NCBI GenBank assembly: GCA_010909165.1
Contig: MU008170.1
Coordinates: 992,001-1,056,000, forward strand
Direction: 5' to 3'
DNA: 64,000 nt
Source: Anthoceros angustus
Lineage: Eukaryota > Streptophyta > Anthocerotopsida > Anthocerotales > Anthocerotaceae
Below, one piece after another: positions 11,345 through 22,368 of this stretch (position 1 is the first letter of the stretch; each line of letters starts with the position of its first letter). The translations under genes and the position numbers were made by a program. The notes under the pieces were generated by a model. That model had not been told where the DNA came from. It saw only the letters and a list, made by a program, of their open reading frames with translations, and did no database searches.

Positions 11345-11520
11345 TCCAGCGAACTCGGTTGTGAACTCCGATTGTGAACTCGGTTGTGAACTCCGATTGT
11401 GAACTCCGATTGTGAACTCGGTTGTGAACTCCGATTGTGAACTCGGTTGTGAACTCCGATTGTGTTTGTCCGACCCGATTGTGAACTCGGTTGTGAACTC
11501 CGATTGTGTTAAGCGACCCG
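11345..11520. repeat. Tandem repeat of alternating 12- and 13-bp units
   Basis: GAACTCGGTTGT (12 bp) and GAACTCCGATTGT (13 bp) alternate for about 120 bp. After an interruption (TTGTCCGACCC) the pattern resumes to 11510. Open frames here arise from the repeat. Confidence 0.9.
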
Positions 11521-11539
11521 GCCGTCAAGTGCGTTTTGA

Positions 11540-12330
11540 GCAGCGATGGCGGACAACTGGCGAGCCGGCCGAGAACCATCCGGAGGTGATGGCGCCGACA
11601 ACTGGCGAGCCGGCCGAGGACCTTCCGGAGGTGGATCCCAGTCGGAGGAGATGCGTGATGAAGAGGAGGTGATGCACATGAATTGTGCAAACTTTGACCC
11701 TTGTGACAAGGGTTGTGTAACATTGCGTCCGCTTCCTAGCCTTCCTCGGAGAAAGAGAAGGGTCCCACCCTTCCGGATGGAACTCGTCCTTGTTTTTGGT
11801 CACATGCTTCCACGCTGCACGCCTTGATGCAGCTATCATCACAGTTGGTACTACTCTCGATCCGGGGTCTCCAAGGGCTTACTTTTGTGAAGAAAGCGGA
11901 ACTCGGATGACTCGACTTGACCGGGAGAAATCTGATCTTGTGCCCGAACCTAATCATCTCCTTCTATCGTAAGTGTAAAAGTCTGAGTGATCTGCTTTGC
12001 ATGATAAATGCTAATAAGGTAGATTTTTGTTGAGGCTCAAGGTTTTAATCGGCATCACGAATGGAGCATGACGAGCCACCTTACGCTTTTGTGAAGACTA
12101 TGCTCCTGATACGGACCAGGAGCCGGATCTGAGTGATAATGAACTCATCACAAATGTGGTTTCTGTAGTCTACCCAAGTCACGCGAGGTTGGCAAAGACG
12201 ATCTGCCTATCAGACTGATGTAAAGCTGTCTGAGCTTTTGATATAAAGTTGCTCACACATTTCACAATCTTGAGTCCCACGCAAATAAGGAAAGGCTTGC
12301 GCCCAGCCTTAAGTAAGCTAAGGCTATATC
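11540..12330. other. 45-bp duplication, then sequence with nothing recognised
   Basis: GACAACTGGCGAGCCGGCCG occurs at about 11551 and 11598 within a 45-bp direct duplication. From 11640 to 12330 I see no domain, RNA gene or repeat. Confidence 0.5.
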
Positions 12331-12990
12331 AATAGCACACTACGGTGCTTTACAACGAATGCTTTGCAAATTGCCCAAACTGTTGCAATGCTAGCTAGCG
12401 CTTTGGACCGACTGCCTGCACTTGTAAGAGGCCAAGCCGCCTTCCATCGTGCGTGGCGAGGGCCTTCCATTGTGCGTGGCGAGGGCCTTCTCATAGCAAG
12501 GGTCAGCACCATCCGCGCGATGCTAGATAGCTACAAGTCCGTTGCAGTAGGTCGGTGCTCTTTGCAAAGCGTTTTCAGAGTATTGTCGAAGTTGCATGCA
12601 ATTGCTCATGATTAGAATTGGCTGCTGCGAGTGCGTTGCAAATGTTGCTGCGAGTGCGTTGATAAGAGAGCGTTGCAAATTTCCCAAACCGATTTGCAAC
12701 GCCTCGTGTTGTAAAGCGCTTTGGATTGACCGCCTAACAAGCACCGACTGTAAGAGGCCTTTCTCTTGTCCCAGCTACTAACCATCCACTACATAGCTAG
12801 AAGGGCCTTCCATCGTGCGTGGCGAGGGCCTTCTAGTAGCAAGGGTCAATAAAAAACGGTGCACACCTAAATCGACCATCCGCGCGATGCTAGATAGCTA
12901 CAAGTCCGTTGCAGCAGTCTATGCTCTTTGTAAAGCGTTTTGAGTATCGCGTTATCGGTTGCATGGAATTGCTCTAGATTAGAATTGGCT
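12331..12990. repeat. Duplicated block with TTTACAAC and TTGCAAA words
   Basis: CCTTCCATCGTGCGTGGCG occurs three times (about 12441, 12466 and 12809). CATCCGCGCGATGCTAGATA occurs at about 12509 and 12878, each followed by GCTACAAGTCCGTTGCAG. Together these define a degenerate direct duplication of about 370 bp. TTTACAACG and TTTGCAA words are frequent, so this may be an internalised subterminal region lying just before the transposase genes. Confidence 0.6.
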
Positions 12991-13143
12991 CGATTTATGC
13001 GGATTTACGCCGACACGGAGGTTGGAGCGAGGGCCGGAGCACTTCATCGAAGGTAGCCTGCACTTTCCAACGTGCTCAGTGAAGACAGGGCAAGTGTTGT
13101 CGAGCTTAAGCTAACCCACGATCATTGTTGAGGGTAGGTCCTT

Positions 13144-13447
13144 ATGGATCGCGTTCGTAGATTTAAGCGCCCAAATATCCAATATATTTTCCAAAAATGT
13201 TGGTGCAAAGAGTGCAAGGGGCGAGTTCAGCGAGCTAACCAAGTACGTAAACATTTGCGCAAGAATGGACCTTACCTCCCACAGAATGAAGTCCCCGGTG
13301 GAGAACCGCAAGGAGATGAAGAACGAGGAGGAGAAGGAGGACGAGGAGGAGAAGAACAACGAGGAGGAGAAGGAGGACGAGGAGAAGGAGGAGGAGAGAA
13401 GGAGGAGAAGAAATAGCGAACAAGGAGAACCACCCGTAGCCACAACT
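13144..13447 (+). CDS. First exon with cysteine-rich transposase-associated-like domain
   Basis: The first part reads CWCKECKGRVQRANQVRKHL followed by RKNGPYLP. This C..C...(~10)..V..HL...G pattern is like the zinc-binding transposase-associated domain at the N-terminus of TNP2 proteins. It runs into a Glu/Arg/Gly-rich stretch encoded by GAGGAGAAGGAGGACGAGG repeats. A frame change is needed between the two parts, because the first frame stops at 13414. The second frame reaches a good donor (GTGAGT at 13448) in phase 0. The ATG at 13144 is only the first in-frame start. The exon may belong to the SET block that follows or to TNP2 further on. Confidence 0.4.
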
Positions 13448-13667
13448 GTGAGTTGCAGTCCTTTTCTTCTATGCTAGGAAATAAACTAATGAAGTAATTA
13501 TGGAGCCCTTTTCTTCTATGCTAGAAAATACAATAATAAAGCAATTATATAATATTATCTATAGAATAATTCTGATGTGGCATACTAATTGTGGTAAGTA
13601 TGTTTCTCTTGTTATATTAAAGGTAGTTTAATTATTCATATGTGTAATTATGGTTGTTTTTTTATAG
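13448..13667 (+). other. Probable GT-AG intron (220 bp)
   Basis: The donor is CTGTGAGT and the acceptor TTTTTTTATAG. The interval is strikingly A/T-rich compared with its flanks and has stops in all frames. The upstream exon (second frame) and the downstream exon are both in phase 0, which supports the junction. Confidence 0.5.
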
Positions 13668-14492
13668 TTGGAAGGAGTTTCGAGCTGTTTGCATGTTATA
13701 ACAAGTACAGAACGTAGGAGTGGACACATGGTTTTACGGTGTAGGAAAACGTTTGAATGGAAAGGGCGGACATGGACCCTTTATTGCACCTCCTTATCAT
13801 CCAAAAGAGGGGAAGATCCAAAGTCTCATGATGCTATTGTTTTATACAAGCATCTTTTGAAAGGCGTGTACCCTAGAGAATGGGAATGTGGGAGAAGGGA
13901 CCTATTCCTATTAACAAGTCATTTCTATATTGGGGCGAAGGTGGATAGTGAAGGAGGCAACAAACCCGGCCATGGGGTTGGGTTTATTTTCCATGGAGAA
14001 AATCGTAGTGAGAAAAGATAATGTGAATGGAGTTCCTTTGTTTGTGTTTGGGGTCCAAAGTATACAGGAGAATATAACAAGATAGTGAACTACAACAGTT
14101 ACCGATTTCAAGTATGCATTGACTTTCAATAGACTCGCGTAAAGATGTTAATGATGGCCCAATTGAGTACCTCGATGGGCATGTTGCATATGGGAATGTG
14201 GCGGGATATATGAATAGTAGTAGTGGAAATATCGCAATCAAGCAAAATTGCATTTGGGAAGAAAGGTCGGATGGGCATGAGCTACTAAGTGACGACCATC
14301 TTGATTGGATTTGCACTTGGGCGGTGAGGACCATTAATGCTGGGAAGAGTTGTTTGTTGATTACAATTGGTATAACCCGAACCATTTGAAGCCAAAAGGA
14401 AGGCCGTGCGGAAGAGTACATAGACACATTAAATTACGCATGATGGAGTGGAAGAAATTGAAGGCAAAGTTGATGCACGAGGATGTGGAATA
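13668..14492 (+). pseudogene. SET-domain (histone-lysine methyltransferase-like) coding block inside the element
   Basis: Read over three frames, this block shows the parts of a SET domain in order: a GHGVG(L)FS-like entry near 13970, KYTGEYNK near 14060, SYRFQVCIDF near 14097, EYLDGHVAYGNVAGYMNSSS near 14165, and TWAVRTINAG then FVDYN.W near 14315-14370. In SET domains the GNV.R(Y/F)(I/M)N stretch and the GEEL..DY stretch form the cofactor pocket and pseudoknot. The usual NHS triplet reads NSS here. The reading stops at 14490 (GTGGAATAG). At least two frame changes are needed, near 14010 and 14140, which could be consensus errors. SET is not a standard CACTA protein part, so this is captured cargo or an unusual fusion. 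The domain call is from pattern only. Confidence 0.6.
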
Positions 14493-14754
14493 GTTTTTGT
14501 TGTAGGATGTAGAAGAGTTGATGTTGAGGGTCTTGTACCTTGTGTATATTGACTATATCTCGCAACAAAACAATTAGTATATCTCGACTTGACTTCTTAA
14601 CCTTTTAGTTTTGCATGTTGTTCAATATTTTCCTTAATAATAGTGGTTATACTAAAGTTATTAAATTATAATATAATTTTTCTATATAGTACTACAATAT
14701 TTTATATACTTATTTGATATTTATTTTGTGCGTGTGATTGAATAATCGATTGAA
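14493..14754 (+). other. A/T-rich spacer or intron between SET block and TNP2
   Basis: The sequence is A/T-rich with stops in all frames. It could be an intron joining the SET block to TNP2, or intergenic sequence. I cannot decide between these. Confidence 0.35.
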
Positions 14755-17700
14755 GAGGAACAAGATTTTATTGAGGTTGATGATCATTTTGAGGTTGATG
14801 AAGAACATGTCAACATTCATCCCGACGAACAAGTGACCATAGAGTTGGTGGAGGCACTTGGTGGGGTTTCGCATCGCAAATGACTAAAGAACAGTCGATT
14901 CCTTGCACGAGGAATTAAAGGCGATGCACACCGCAGAACTACGCCTCTATGGGTTGGAGCCGAGATAAGTTTATTGGCATTCATTTTATTGTTATTGAAC
15001 ATCCAAAGGAGGCATGGCTGGTCGGATGCATCTTTGAATTCAATTTTATCATTACTAGGCAAATTAGGCCTCCCGATTGGCAACAAGTTGCCAAAAGTAG
15101 GGCTGAAATTAGAAAGATGCTTAAGGGGTTTGGCCTAACATATACATCCATACATGCTTGTCAAGATGATTGTATGTTGTTCACAGGCGAGTTTTCTGAA
15201 TTGCTATTCTGCAAGATGTGTGGGAAACATAGGTATCGAACTGACACGAAGAACGAGCGTGTACCCGTTAAGCTACTTCGATATTTTCCATTGATTCCTA
15301 GATTGAAACAAATGTTTAGATGTCCGGAGCTAGCAAGTATGATGTCATGGCACGCCACAAATAAGTCTAATGATGGGATTATGCGGGTCCCATCAGATAG
15401 CTATGCATGGGAACATGTGGACAACACTTATCCAGAGTTTGCTAAGGAGACGCGCAACATTCGATTAGGACTTGCTACGGATGGGATTAATCCCTTTGGG
15501 CACCAAAGTTCTAGGTATTCTATATGGCCTGTGCTTCTTGTCAATTATAACCTGCCTCCTTGGTTATCTATCAAGAATGGGCATATATTGTTGTCAATGA
15601 TTATTCCCGGTCCGAAGCAAGTCAAGATGCGATATATATTTTCAACCACTCATCGAAGAGTTGAAGGTACTGTGGGAGGAAGGTGTGGTCGTACAAGATG
15701 CTTCTATGGCTATTGGAAATGCTCAAAGACAATTTAAATTGAAGGCCTTATTGTTGTGGACGATGCATGATTATCCAGGATATTCTTTCACTTCTAAAAT
15801 GCAAACAAAAGGGAAGCGGGCATGTCCAATATGTTGGGACAAATTAGAAGCAAGAAAGTCAATGTTCACAAACAAAATGACGTATGATAAGAATTTTAGA
15901 AAAAAATTTACCAGAGGAACACAAGTTTAGAGTGGAAGAGCGGGATTCATTCAATGGAAAGGTGAGATGGAAATTATTCATCCGGACTATGCACCAACTC
16001 CGGAGGATATTATGATCGAAAGCTTTAACCGGAAATATGCAAAAGACAATGGTGAAGACAGGGTGTTACTAGCGACGAGCCTTCAATTTTCGGGAGCTTC
16101 CATCTTGGGAGGTATGTATGCATGCATATGGGGTCTTGCAAGTATTACCCTTTTCAAGAATATTTTAATTATATTATTGGTAGCATCGGTAGGTAGACTA
16201 ATAGCTATTCATGAAGGTTAACTTTTAGTCATGCTATTTGGTGGTTGCGATATTGTTGATCGACACTTATTTGATATCATGCACATTGGAAAGAATGTAA
16301 GTCAATGATTTTGGCACACATATGTGGGAATCAAGATTCCCTTGGTAGTCGAGAGATCTTGAGTATTCAAATACCAAACAAGATTGGTGGCCCCATGCGA
16401 GGCCATCGCTGTTGGAAGGAGACAAAGAGGCCAAAACATTGTAAATGGGGTGCAAGGTAACTGGCGAACCAGGGACGGACATTTATAACGACACCAAGAC
16501 TCGGTTCTTGGACATGGCAAAAGAGGCGAATGTATGCTAATGCAGAGGAAAAATTGAGAACAAGGATTTGCAGCATACGTACTCCTGGTATGGGTCAAAT
16601 TTGAGCGTTGTTTTTCTAAAGGGAGAGAAGAGGAATTTGTGGTTAAAGTCTCATGATCATCACCATCATTACGGATTTGTGGCCAATTGTCTTGAAAGGA
16701 TTAATACATCATGATGTTCACAAGGCTATATGTGATCTTGCCGAGCTATTCGGTGGCTTTGTTCAAAAGAAATTGCGAAGGATGAAATTCCAGCTATGAA
16801 GGTGAAAAGTGTGGAGATCATGTGTGTGTTGGAGGGAATTTCCAACGACTTTTCCGACAAGTCAAGTACATGTTGTTGTTCATCTTGTGCGGGAGGTTGA
16901 ATTATGTGGACCAACTCGATATCGATGGATGTATTTCTTAGAAAGGCACATGAAAGTGTTAAAGGGACTTGTTCGACGAAAGCCCGACCGAAGGTAGCAT
17001 GGCTTTAGGATACTTAGCACAAGAGATAATGTTTTATAGCTCGAGTTCTTTGGAAATACACATGAAGAGGCACCAAGAGTGTGGAAATCGAAGATGATGT
17101 CACCCAATGTGGGTGTTATTGCAAGGAATGGCAAAATTATGACCGAATGATGTGGAAATGCAAGATGAGGAAAGTGTTAGTGGAAAACTCAGCTGTACTC
17201 AAAAATGGCGAAAAGTGTATGACGGTATAGACGACGAGCAACGTCCTTTTGCGTAATGGTTGATAGATGAAGTTAAAGTAGCGAAGAAAGGGAAATGCGG
17301 TACAAACCTATGGGTTGGATGTGGCGCAATTGTGCGAGGACCTCCTCGGTGCGATCATATAAAATGATGTGGGCATATGGAAATCATATAAGGACTATAG
17401 ATGCGAGATAGGGAAAGAATACATGTGATAGCATTATAAAACATCTATATAGCCAAGCATGTGTTTCACATCGCGGGGACACCGAACCTATTATAGCAGA
17501 TTTTCCCTATCTTTGGAAAGGTGGAAAAGATTTTGGAGGTGGACTTAGGGCCGTCTAAAAAGTAAATGTGTTGAAGGTGAGATGGTTCAAGGCTCAATGG
17601 AACAAAGAGCACACACCATCAAAACAGATACATCTCGTATGTTCATGGTTAACGATGTCATGTTATCCAATGATAAGTTGGAGGATGAGCCATTTGTACT

Positions 17701-17895
17701 AGTATCGGAGAAAGTGGAGCAAGTCTTTTGTATGAGAATTCTAAAATGCATGGAAAAATTGTGGTGGGTACAAGCGCACGTGGAAGACGATAGTACAAGG
17801 TGAGGCTCAAGACGAGGATAACATGAGTCAAGATGATGAGGATGGATATCATAGGTGAGGATGATGAAGACAATGATAGCGTGAGCGATAATGAC
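14755..17895 (+). pseudogene. CACTA transposase TNP2 (Transposase_21, DUF4218, DUF4216), frameshifted
   Basis: After an acidic leader (FIEVDDHFEVDEEH) the core has PPDWQQVAKSRAEIRKMLKG, CQDDCMLF, LLFCKMCGKHRYRTD, KQMFRCPELASMMSWHATNK, GLATDGINPFG and PGPKQVK. From 15661, in another frame, it has ALLLWTMHDYPGY and GKRACPICWDK. These are signature blocks of TNP2-type CACTA transposases, in which the ATDG and HDYPGY regions carry catalytic aspartates. Downstream come a FDIMHIGKNV block (16275), a DUF4218-like block (HVVVHLVREVEL, RYRWMYFLERHMK, 16870-16960) and a DUF4216-like block (DEPFVLVSEKVEQVF, 17690). It catalyses excision and insertion at the element ends. Frame changes near 15640, 15930 and later, plus A/T-rich probable introns, break it. 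The plus-strand order of domains matches the family. Confidence 0.8.
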
Positions 17896-18375
17896 CAATG
17901 AGTTACATAGTAGAGTTGGAGTAATAGACTTGTTATGTGGAAGGAGAAGGCGGGGAAGGGAGATGATAGAGGGATAAGGAGTGGGGAGACGATAGAGGGA
18001 TAAGGAGTGGAGAGGGTGGGAGGATAGATAGGTAATTGATAGGTTGAAAAATATTTTAAAGCTTTTCTTATAAGTATAAAAAGTATCCCAAGTCTTAAAT
18101 ATTTCACTTATTTAATTATAATTATGGTGAGTACAAGCGCACGTGGAAGACGATAGTACAAGGTGAGGATGATGAGGATGCGGATATCATAGGTGAGGAT
18201 GATGAAGATGACGATAGTATGAGCGGATGATGACCAATGAGTTACATAGTAGAGTTGGAGTAATAGACATGTTATGCGGGGCAAGGAAGGGTACAATGCG
18301 AAAGAGGTAAAGAGGGAGAGCGATGGGAGGATAGATAGATAGTTGATATAGGTTGGTGTTCAAAAATATTTTTAG
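17775..18375. repeat. Tandem duplication of the TNP2 3' end
   Basis: GTACAAGCGCACGTGGAAGA occurs at about 17768 and 18131. Each copy continues through the GATGATGAGGAT acidic tail, GACCAATGAGTTACATAGTA and the purine-rich downstream sequence. The period is about 360 bp. Only the first copy joins the DUF4216-like region. Confidence 0.8.
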
Positions 18376-19569
18376 TTTTTCTTAAAACATGCTAGGTCAC
18401 CGTTGGGGTTCCGTTGGGAGCACCATGGATGTGGGCATATGGAAATCATCAATGTTGCAAAGCGTGATACCATGGTCCATTTCATCGAATGCATCCAAAA
18501 ATATTTTAAAGCTTTCATCGAATGCATCCAAGGCAACGGACTTGAACTCGGATGCATATTAATGCGACATGGGTACGACATCCGAGATAGTTAGTGCGTA
18601 GGCTCTTGCCACCGCGCGTCCTTCTTCAAATTGCACATCCACATCGTTGGACTTCCGTTGGGGTTCCGTTGGGGTTCCGTTGGGGTTGGGGTTCTACTCG
18701 ATGCGGATATCATAGGTGAGGATGATGACCGATTGTTGCGATGGCGTAGTTCTGCGCCAATTTCGATGATCGACCTCTTCCGGCTTCTTGGTAGCGGTGA
18801 TGGCCGCACTAGAATTGGGCCACAAATCAATCTCTTTTCTTTGAGTGTGGTATCGATCTTGGCCGTTTGCCTCGGCGAGTCCCGGAAAGAGTAAAGAAGA
18901 CAAAGACGTTGATGATTTCTGCGGCGGATACCCGCCTTTGTTCCGATGGCACTCAAGCGGGAGCCGTTTTGTATCGGGTTCCACCTTTCACGGCTTCTTG
19001 TGGCGGGCGGCGGTGTACTCGGGCCGCCTTTGGCTTGTCCTGGAAAACCGCAGAGCCTTCGACCATTGTTGAGGACACATAGTAAACAAGGTGAGGACAT
19101 AGCCCGCTTGCTTCACAAGATGGTTGTGATACAAGTCTCCCGTTGCCGCCATGCGAACAAGTGGCGCCATCTGGCGGCTTGGGGTTCCCGCCCGATGTAG
19201 GGAAGTTGTCCCTACTCAAATTGGCGCTAAGTACCTCGAGAGGAGTCGGTGCGAATCCTCCTTCCGAGTTTTGGAGAATAAGTCGACAAATTTTGGACAC
19301 TCGGAGAGCAGAGAACGACGCCCACGCCACCGGATCATCTTATGGAGGAGGAATGGGAGCACCATGGATGTGGTCTTGGCGAGTGGGGATAATCGCTTTC
19401 TTGATTCAAGAATCTCGGTTCTCTCTCGGTTCATCCATCATATGCTATGATGGACATTGAACGACGACCCCTACGTTACATGGATCGTCTTAATTGGCAA
19501 GTGGGGATGACTGTCTTGATTTCAAAGAACCTCGGTTTAGTCTTCACTATGATGGACAACTAGTGGTGA
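18376..19569. other. Element interior, no recognised gene, short direct repeats
   Basis: GTTGGGGTTCC occurs singly at 18394 and four times in a row at 18655-18690. GGGAGCACCATGGATGTGG occurs at 18416 and 19357. ATTTTAAAGCTTT words recur near 18055 and 18505. Several overlapping open frames are present, but none has a recognisable domain. Confidence 0.45.
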
Positions 19570-20040
19570 TTCCTAACCTTTCTTGTAGTCTTGCTTGCTT
19601 TGTCGGGGATATGGTGACATGGAATGCCCTTATGGGTACAAGCAAGGGCTCGGCTGCTGGAGAATGTAGTGGTGGGCACCTACCGTGGACATGTATGCAA
19701 AATTTTGGTGAATCGGAAAATGCCGCCAAGTTTTTGGCTTGAGCGACCCATGAAAGAGGATGCAAAATATGGTGAGCTGGAAGATGCAAAAGGGGCAATG
19801 CTGCACTCACAAATTGTGGAAGGAACGCGATTGCACTCATAGATGGTGGTGCATGTCTCTTGCCTAAGGGTGTTGCCCGATTTTGCAAATGGAATCGAAT
19901 GTCATGCGCAGAAGAGATCCTTCAATGGCTTGCCGAATCAGCAAAATTCGAGCATTAAGAAGGCGGTGCAACATGCTCCACACACCATCATTCACCATGC
20001 ATGTCAACAACCTCCTCCTTCCAAGCTTGGGCAATAATGT
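19570..20040 (+). pseudogene. PPR protein fragments, badly broken
   Basis: DMVTWNALMG (19612) is a classic PPR helix A start. MYAKF.GESENAAKF (19694, one base out of frame) matches the PPR 'MYAKCG...A..VF' pattern. The rest is a mixture of phrases seen again in R1-R4 (GTGGTGCATGTCTCTTGCC). Plant PPR proteins bind organellar RNA. This piece has about one to two repeat motifs and is not functional as it stands. Confidence 0.5.
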
Positions 20041-20300
20041 CTAACAAAGACCGCCTCTAAACGCGCAGGCCGTAATCACGGCACTGGAAGAGAACTCAAG
20101 CTTGAAGTCTTCCATGCGTCTTCCACATCTCTCCATCGTTGAAAATGCCATTCCCCAACCGCTCTTCCGATGCGGAAGGATTCCTTGCCCGCATGAACTT
20201 GATGGTGCGTTCACATTTTGAAGCGAGACAAACACATGTGTGTCACAAGCATCCAAGATGCTCGAATCGCATCCCATTAGGTAGTACACCGTTAGGATTC
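20041..20300 (-). pseudogene. Possible PIF/Harbinger-type transposase C-terminal fragment
   Basis: The minus strand is open from 20289 to 20041 and ends RRMEDFKLEFSSSAVITACA. The layout (M..FSTM.R.GRRMEDFKLE....  VI.ACA) recalls the 'FG.LK.RWR.L......  .I.ACC.LHN' end of DDE_4 Harbinger transposases. No catalytic residues are visible and the match is weak. It may instead be unrelated sequence. Confidence 0.25.
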
Positions 20301-20454
20301 ACGATCCATTACCTTAGGGAAGTTCTCGGTTGCCTCTTAGAATGTGCCAATTTTACCCCTGATCTACCTAACATGCATATATAGCCCTACATGCAATATC
20401 TAGAAAACGGAATTCCCATGGTTCAAGGAAGTTGCCTTCCTCGGCCCTCGAAAT

Positions 20455-20645
20455 AGGTTTCATCTACATGCTACTTTTCCCAAGGACCAAGGAACATCCT
20501 TCCGAAACCCAAGACCAAGGACTAGGTTTCATCTACATACCATTTTCCCAAGGACCAAGGAACATCCTTCCGAAACCCAAGACCAAGGACTAGGTTTCTA
20601 TCTACATGCTACTTTTCCCAAGGACCAAGGAACATCATTCAACTT
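20455..20645. repeat. CCAAGGACCAAGG minisatellite, R1 copy
   Basis: Units of about 62 bp read CTTTTCCCAAGGACCAAGGA, ACATCCTTCCGAAACCCAAG, ACCAAGGACTAGGTTTCTA. Three copies are present. Confidence 0.85.
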
Positions 20646-20659
20646 GTTTATTGCCAAGT

Positions 20660-21240
20660 CTGGTGGACATGTACGCAAACCGTGGTGAATCGGAAGAGGC
20701 AAACACGGTTTTCGATAGGTTAAGTGAAAGGATGTCGTGACATGGACGGCCCGATAGTTGGGTATGCAAATCATGGGCTTGGCCAAGAGGCGCTTGTTCA
20801 GATGGACAAATGGAGAAGGAGGGCGATTGTGGGCAACCATGTTACCTTTGCTTGCCTCAAGGTGGTGCATGTCTCTTGCACAAGGTGGTGCACTCACAAA
20901 TTGTGGAGAGAGGCTAGATAACACACTTGTGGGCACTTGCCCGGTGGACATGTAGGCAAAGTGTGGCGAAGTAGAAGATGCGCATCAAGTTTTCAATGCT
21001 TGAGCATTCTCGCCTTGCAAACGTGCGATCTTGCAACTTTGTTGTCCACTCGCATTTTCTCATGGCTTCAACATCGAGCATAATGCCACACTACATCTCT
21101 TTCACATTTCACATGGATGCAACATGCTCCACACACCATCATTCAACTTGTTTGACTAAATGACACATGAAGAGCAAACCAAAAGAGCGAGGAGAAGAGG
21201 CTGATGGAAGCGAGATCGGTAGAATACCCAAGTCGCTTTA
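20660..21240 (+). pseudogene. Captured PPR gene fragment, R1 copy
   Basis: PPR phrases appear in order but in changing frames: MYANRGESEEANTVFDRL-like (20670), DMDGPIVGYANHGLGQEAL (20740) and a CLKVVHVSC stretch. The second half is rearranged: the phrase GCATCAAGTTTTCAATGCTT occurs at 20983 and again at 21293. This is the most damaged of the four PPR copies and lacks the upstream motif seen in R2-R4. Confidence 0.55.
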
Positions 21241-21967
21241 ATGGCTCCAGTACTTTAGTGTATTCATGGATGCTAGTTCATATGGCTTCTCGCATCAAGT
21301 TTTCAATGCTTGAGCATTCTCGCCTTGTCATACATTTTACAATGTGAATTTGGTGAAGTTGTTTGACTAAATGACACATGAAGAGGCGCATGTCTCTTGC
21401 CTCAAGGTGGTGCATGTCTCTTGCTTGAAGGTGGTGCATCTCTTGCCCGAGGGTGTTGTGGAGTCGGGTGAAAGCTGCAGATGCATTGCGTCCGCTTCCT
21501 AACTCTTGCTATGATTTATGTGAGAGCAAGCAAGTGTGCCGCCTTGGGGAACCGTGGCTTGTGTCTTGAGGATTGAGGAGGTGGCTCGTGAATTTGTCAA
21601 TGGCACTACGCACAATGTGAATTTGTCAATGGCACCGAAGCCCGATCGAGGCGATACAACGTGCAAGATCGCTTTGCAATGGACTTTGTATATGAGACTA
21701 CGTTGTGAATTTGGTGTAAAACGCGAGGCTGATCCGGCCTTGTCATACATTTTACAACATACAAGTGCGCTTTACAGCGGGCTGTGTTGTAAATTAGACT
21801 ATGTTGTAAAAGTTGTGGGAGGCCTATCTTGGCCTCTCTTAAACGCTTTACAATGTACAGTGAGGTTTGCAATGGATCGTGTTGTAAATTAGATTAGGTT
21901 ATGCGTATGTTGTAAAACATGAGAGAGGCGATCTGGCCGTCTCAAACATTTTACAACATACAAGTGC

Positions 21968-22011
21968 GCTTTGCAATGGACCGTGTTGTAAAACACGGTC
22001 CGTTGCAAAGC
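21968..22011. repeat. Hairpin with GTAA loop, R1 copy
   Basis: Arms GCTTTGCAATGGACCGTGTT and AACACGGTCCGTTGCAAAGC flank a GTAA loop. The stem is 20 bp with one wobble position. Confidence 0.8.
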
Positions 22012-22251
22012 CCAATTGAATGCTTTGTCTTCGAAGCTGGGAGGAGGTGACCGATCGGAGAGAAGCTGGGAGGAGGTGACTGATCGGACAGAGGTGTGTT
22101 TGGGTATACCTCTTCACTCCCACTTGTTGATCATTTTGGAAAGTGATGCTCCAACAACCGGATCATCTCCAGTCCTTGTAGGATGGAGTCGGGTGAAAGC
22201 TGCAGATGCATTGCGTTCAGCTGCGTTACGCCCCCCAGCTCCTCGCTTCGG

Positions 22252-22259
22252 TATATATT
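22252..22259 (+). promoter_or_regulatory. TATA box of the two-exon gene
   Basis: TATATATT lies 110 bp before the ATG at 22369 and is followed by a plausible leader. It is kept in the other copies (near 26730, 28531 and 33053), which suggests that the captured segment includes its own promoter. Confidence 0.5.
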
Positions 22260-22368
22260 CGAGCGTGCCAGTGAGAAACCAGTCCTCACCAGGTGCGTTA
22301 TATTCCTCTTCTTCATCTTCACGCTCTGTGCAATTGGAGAAGGGGTTGTGGAGCGTAACCTGATCGAG

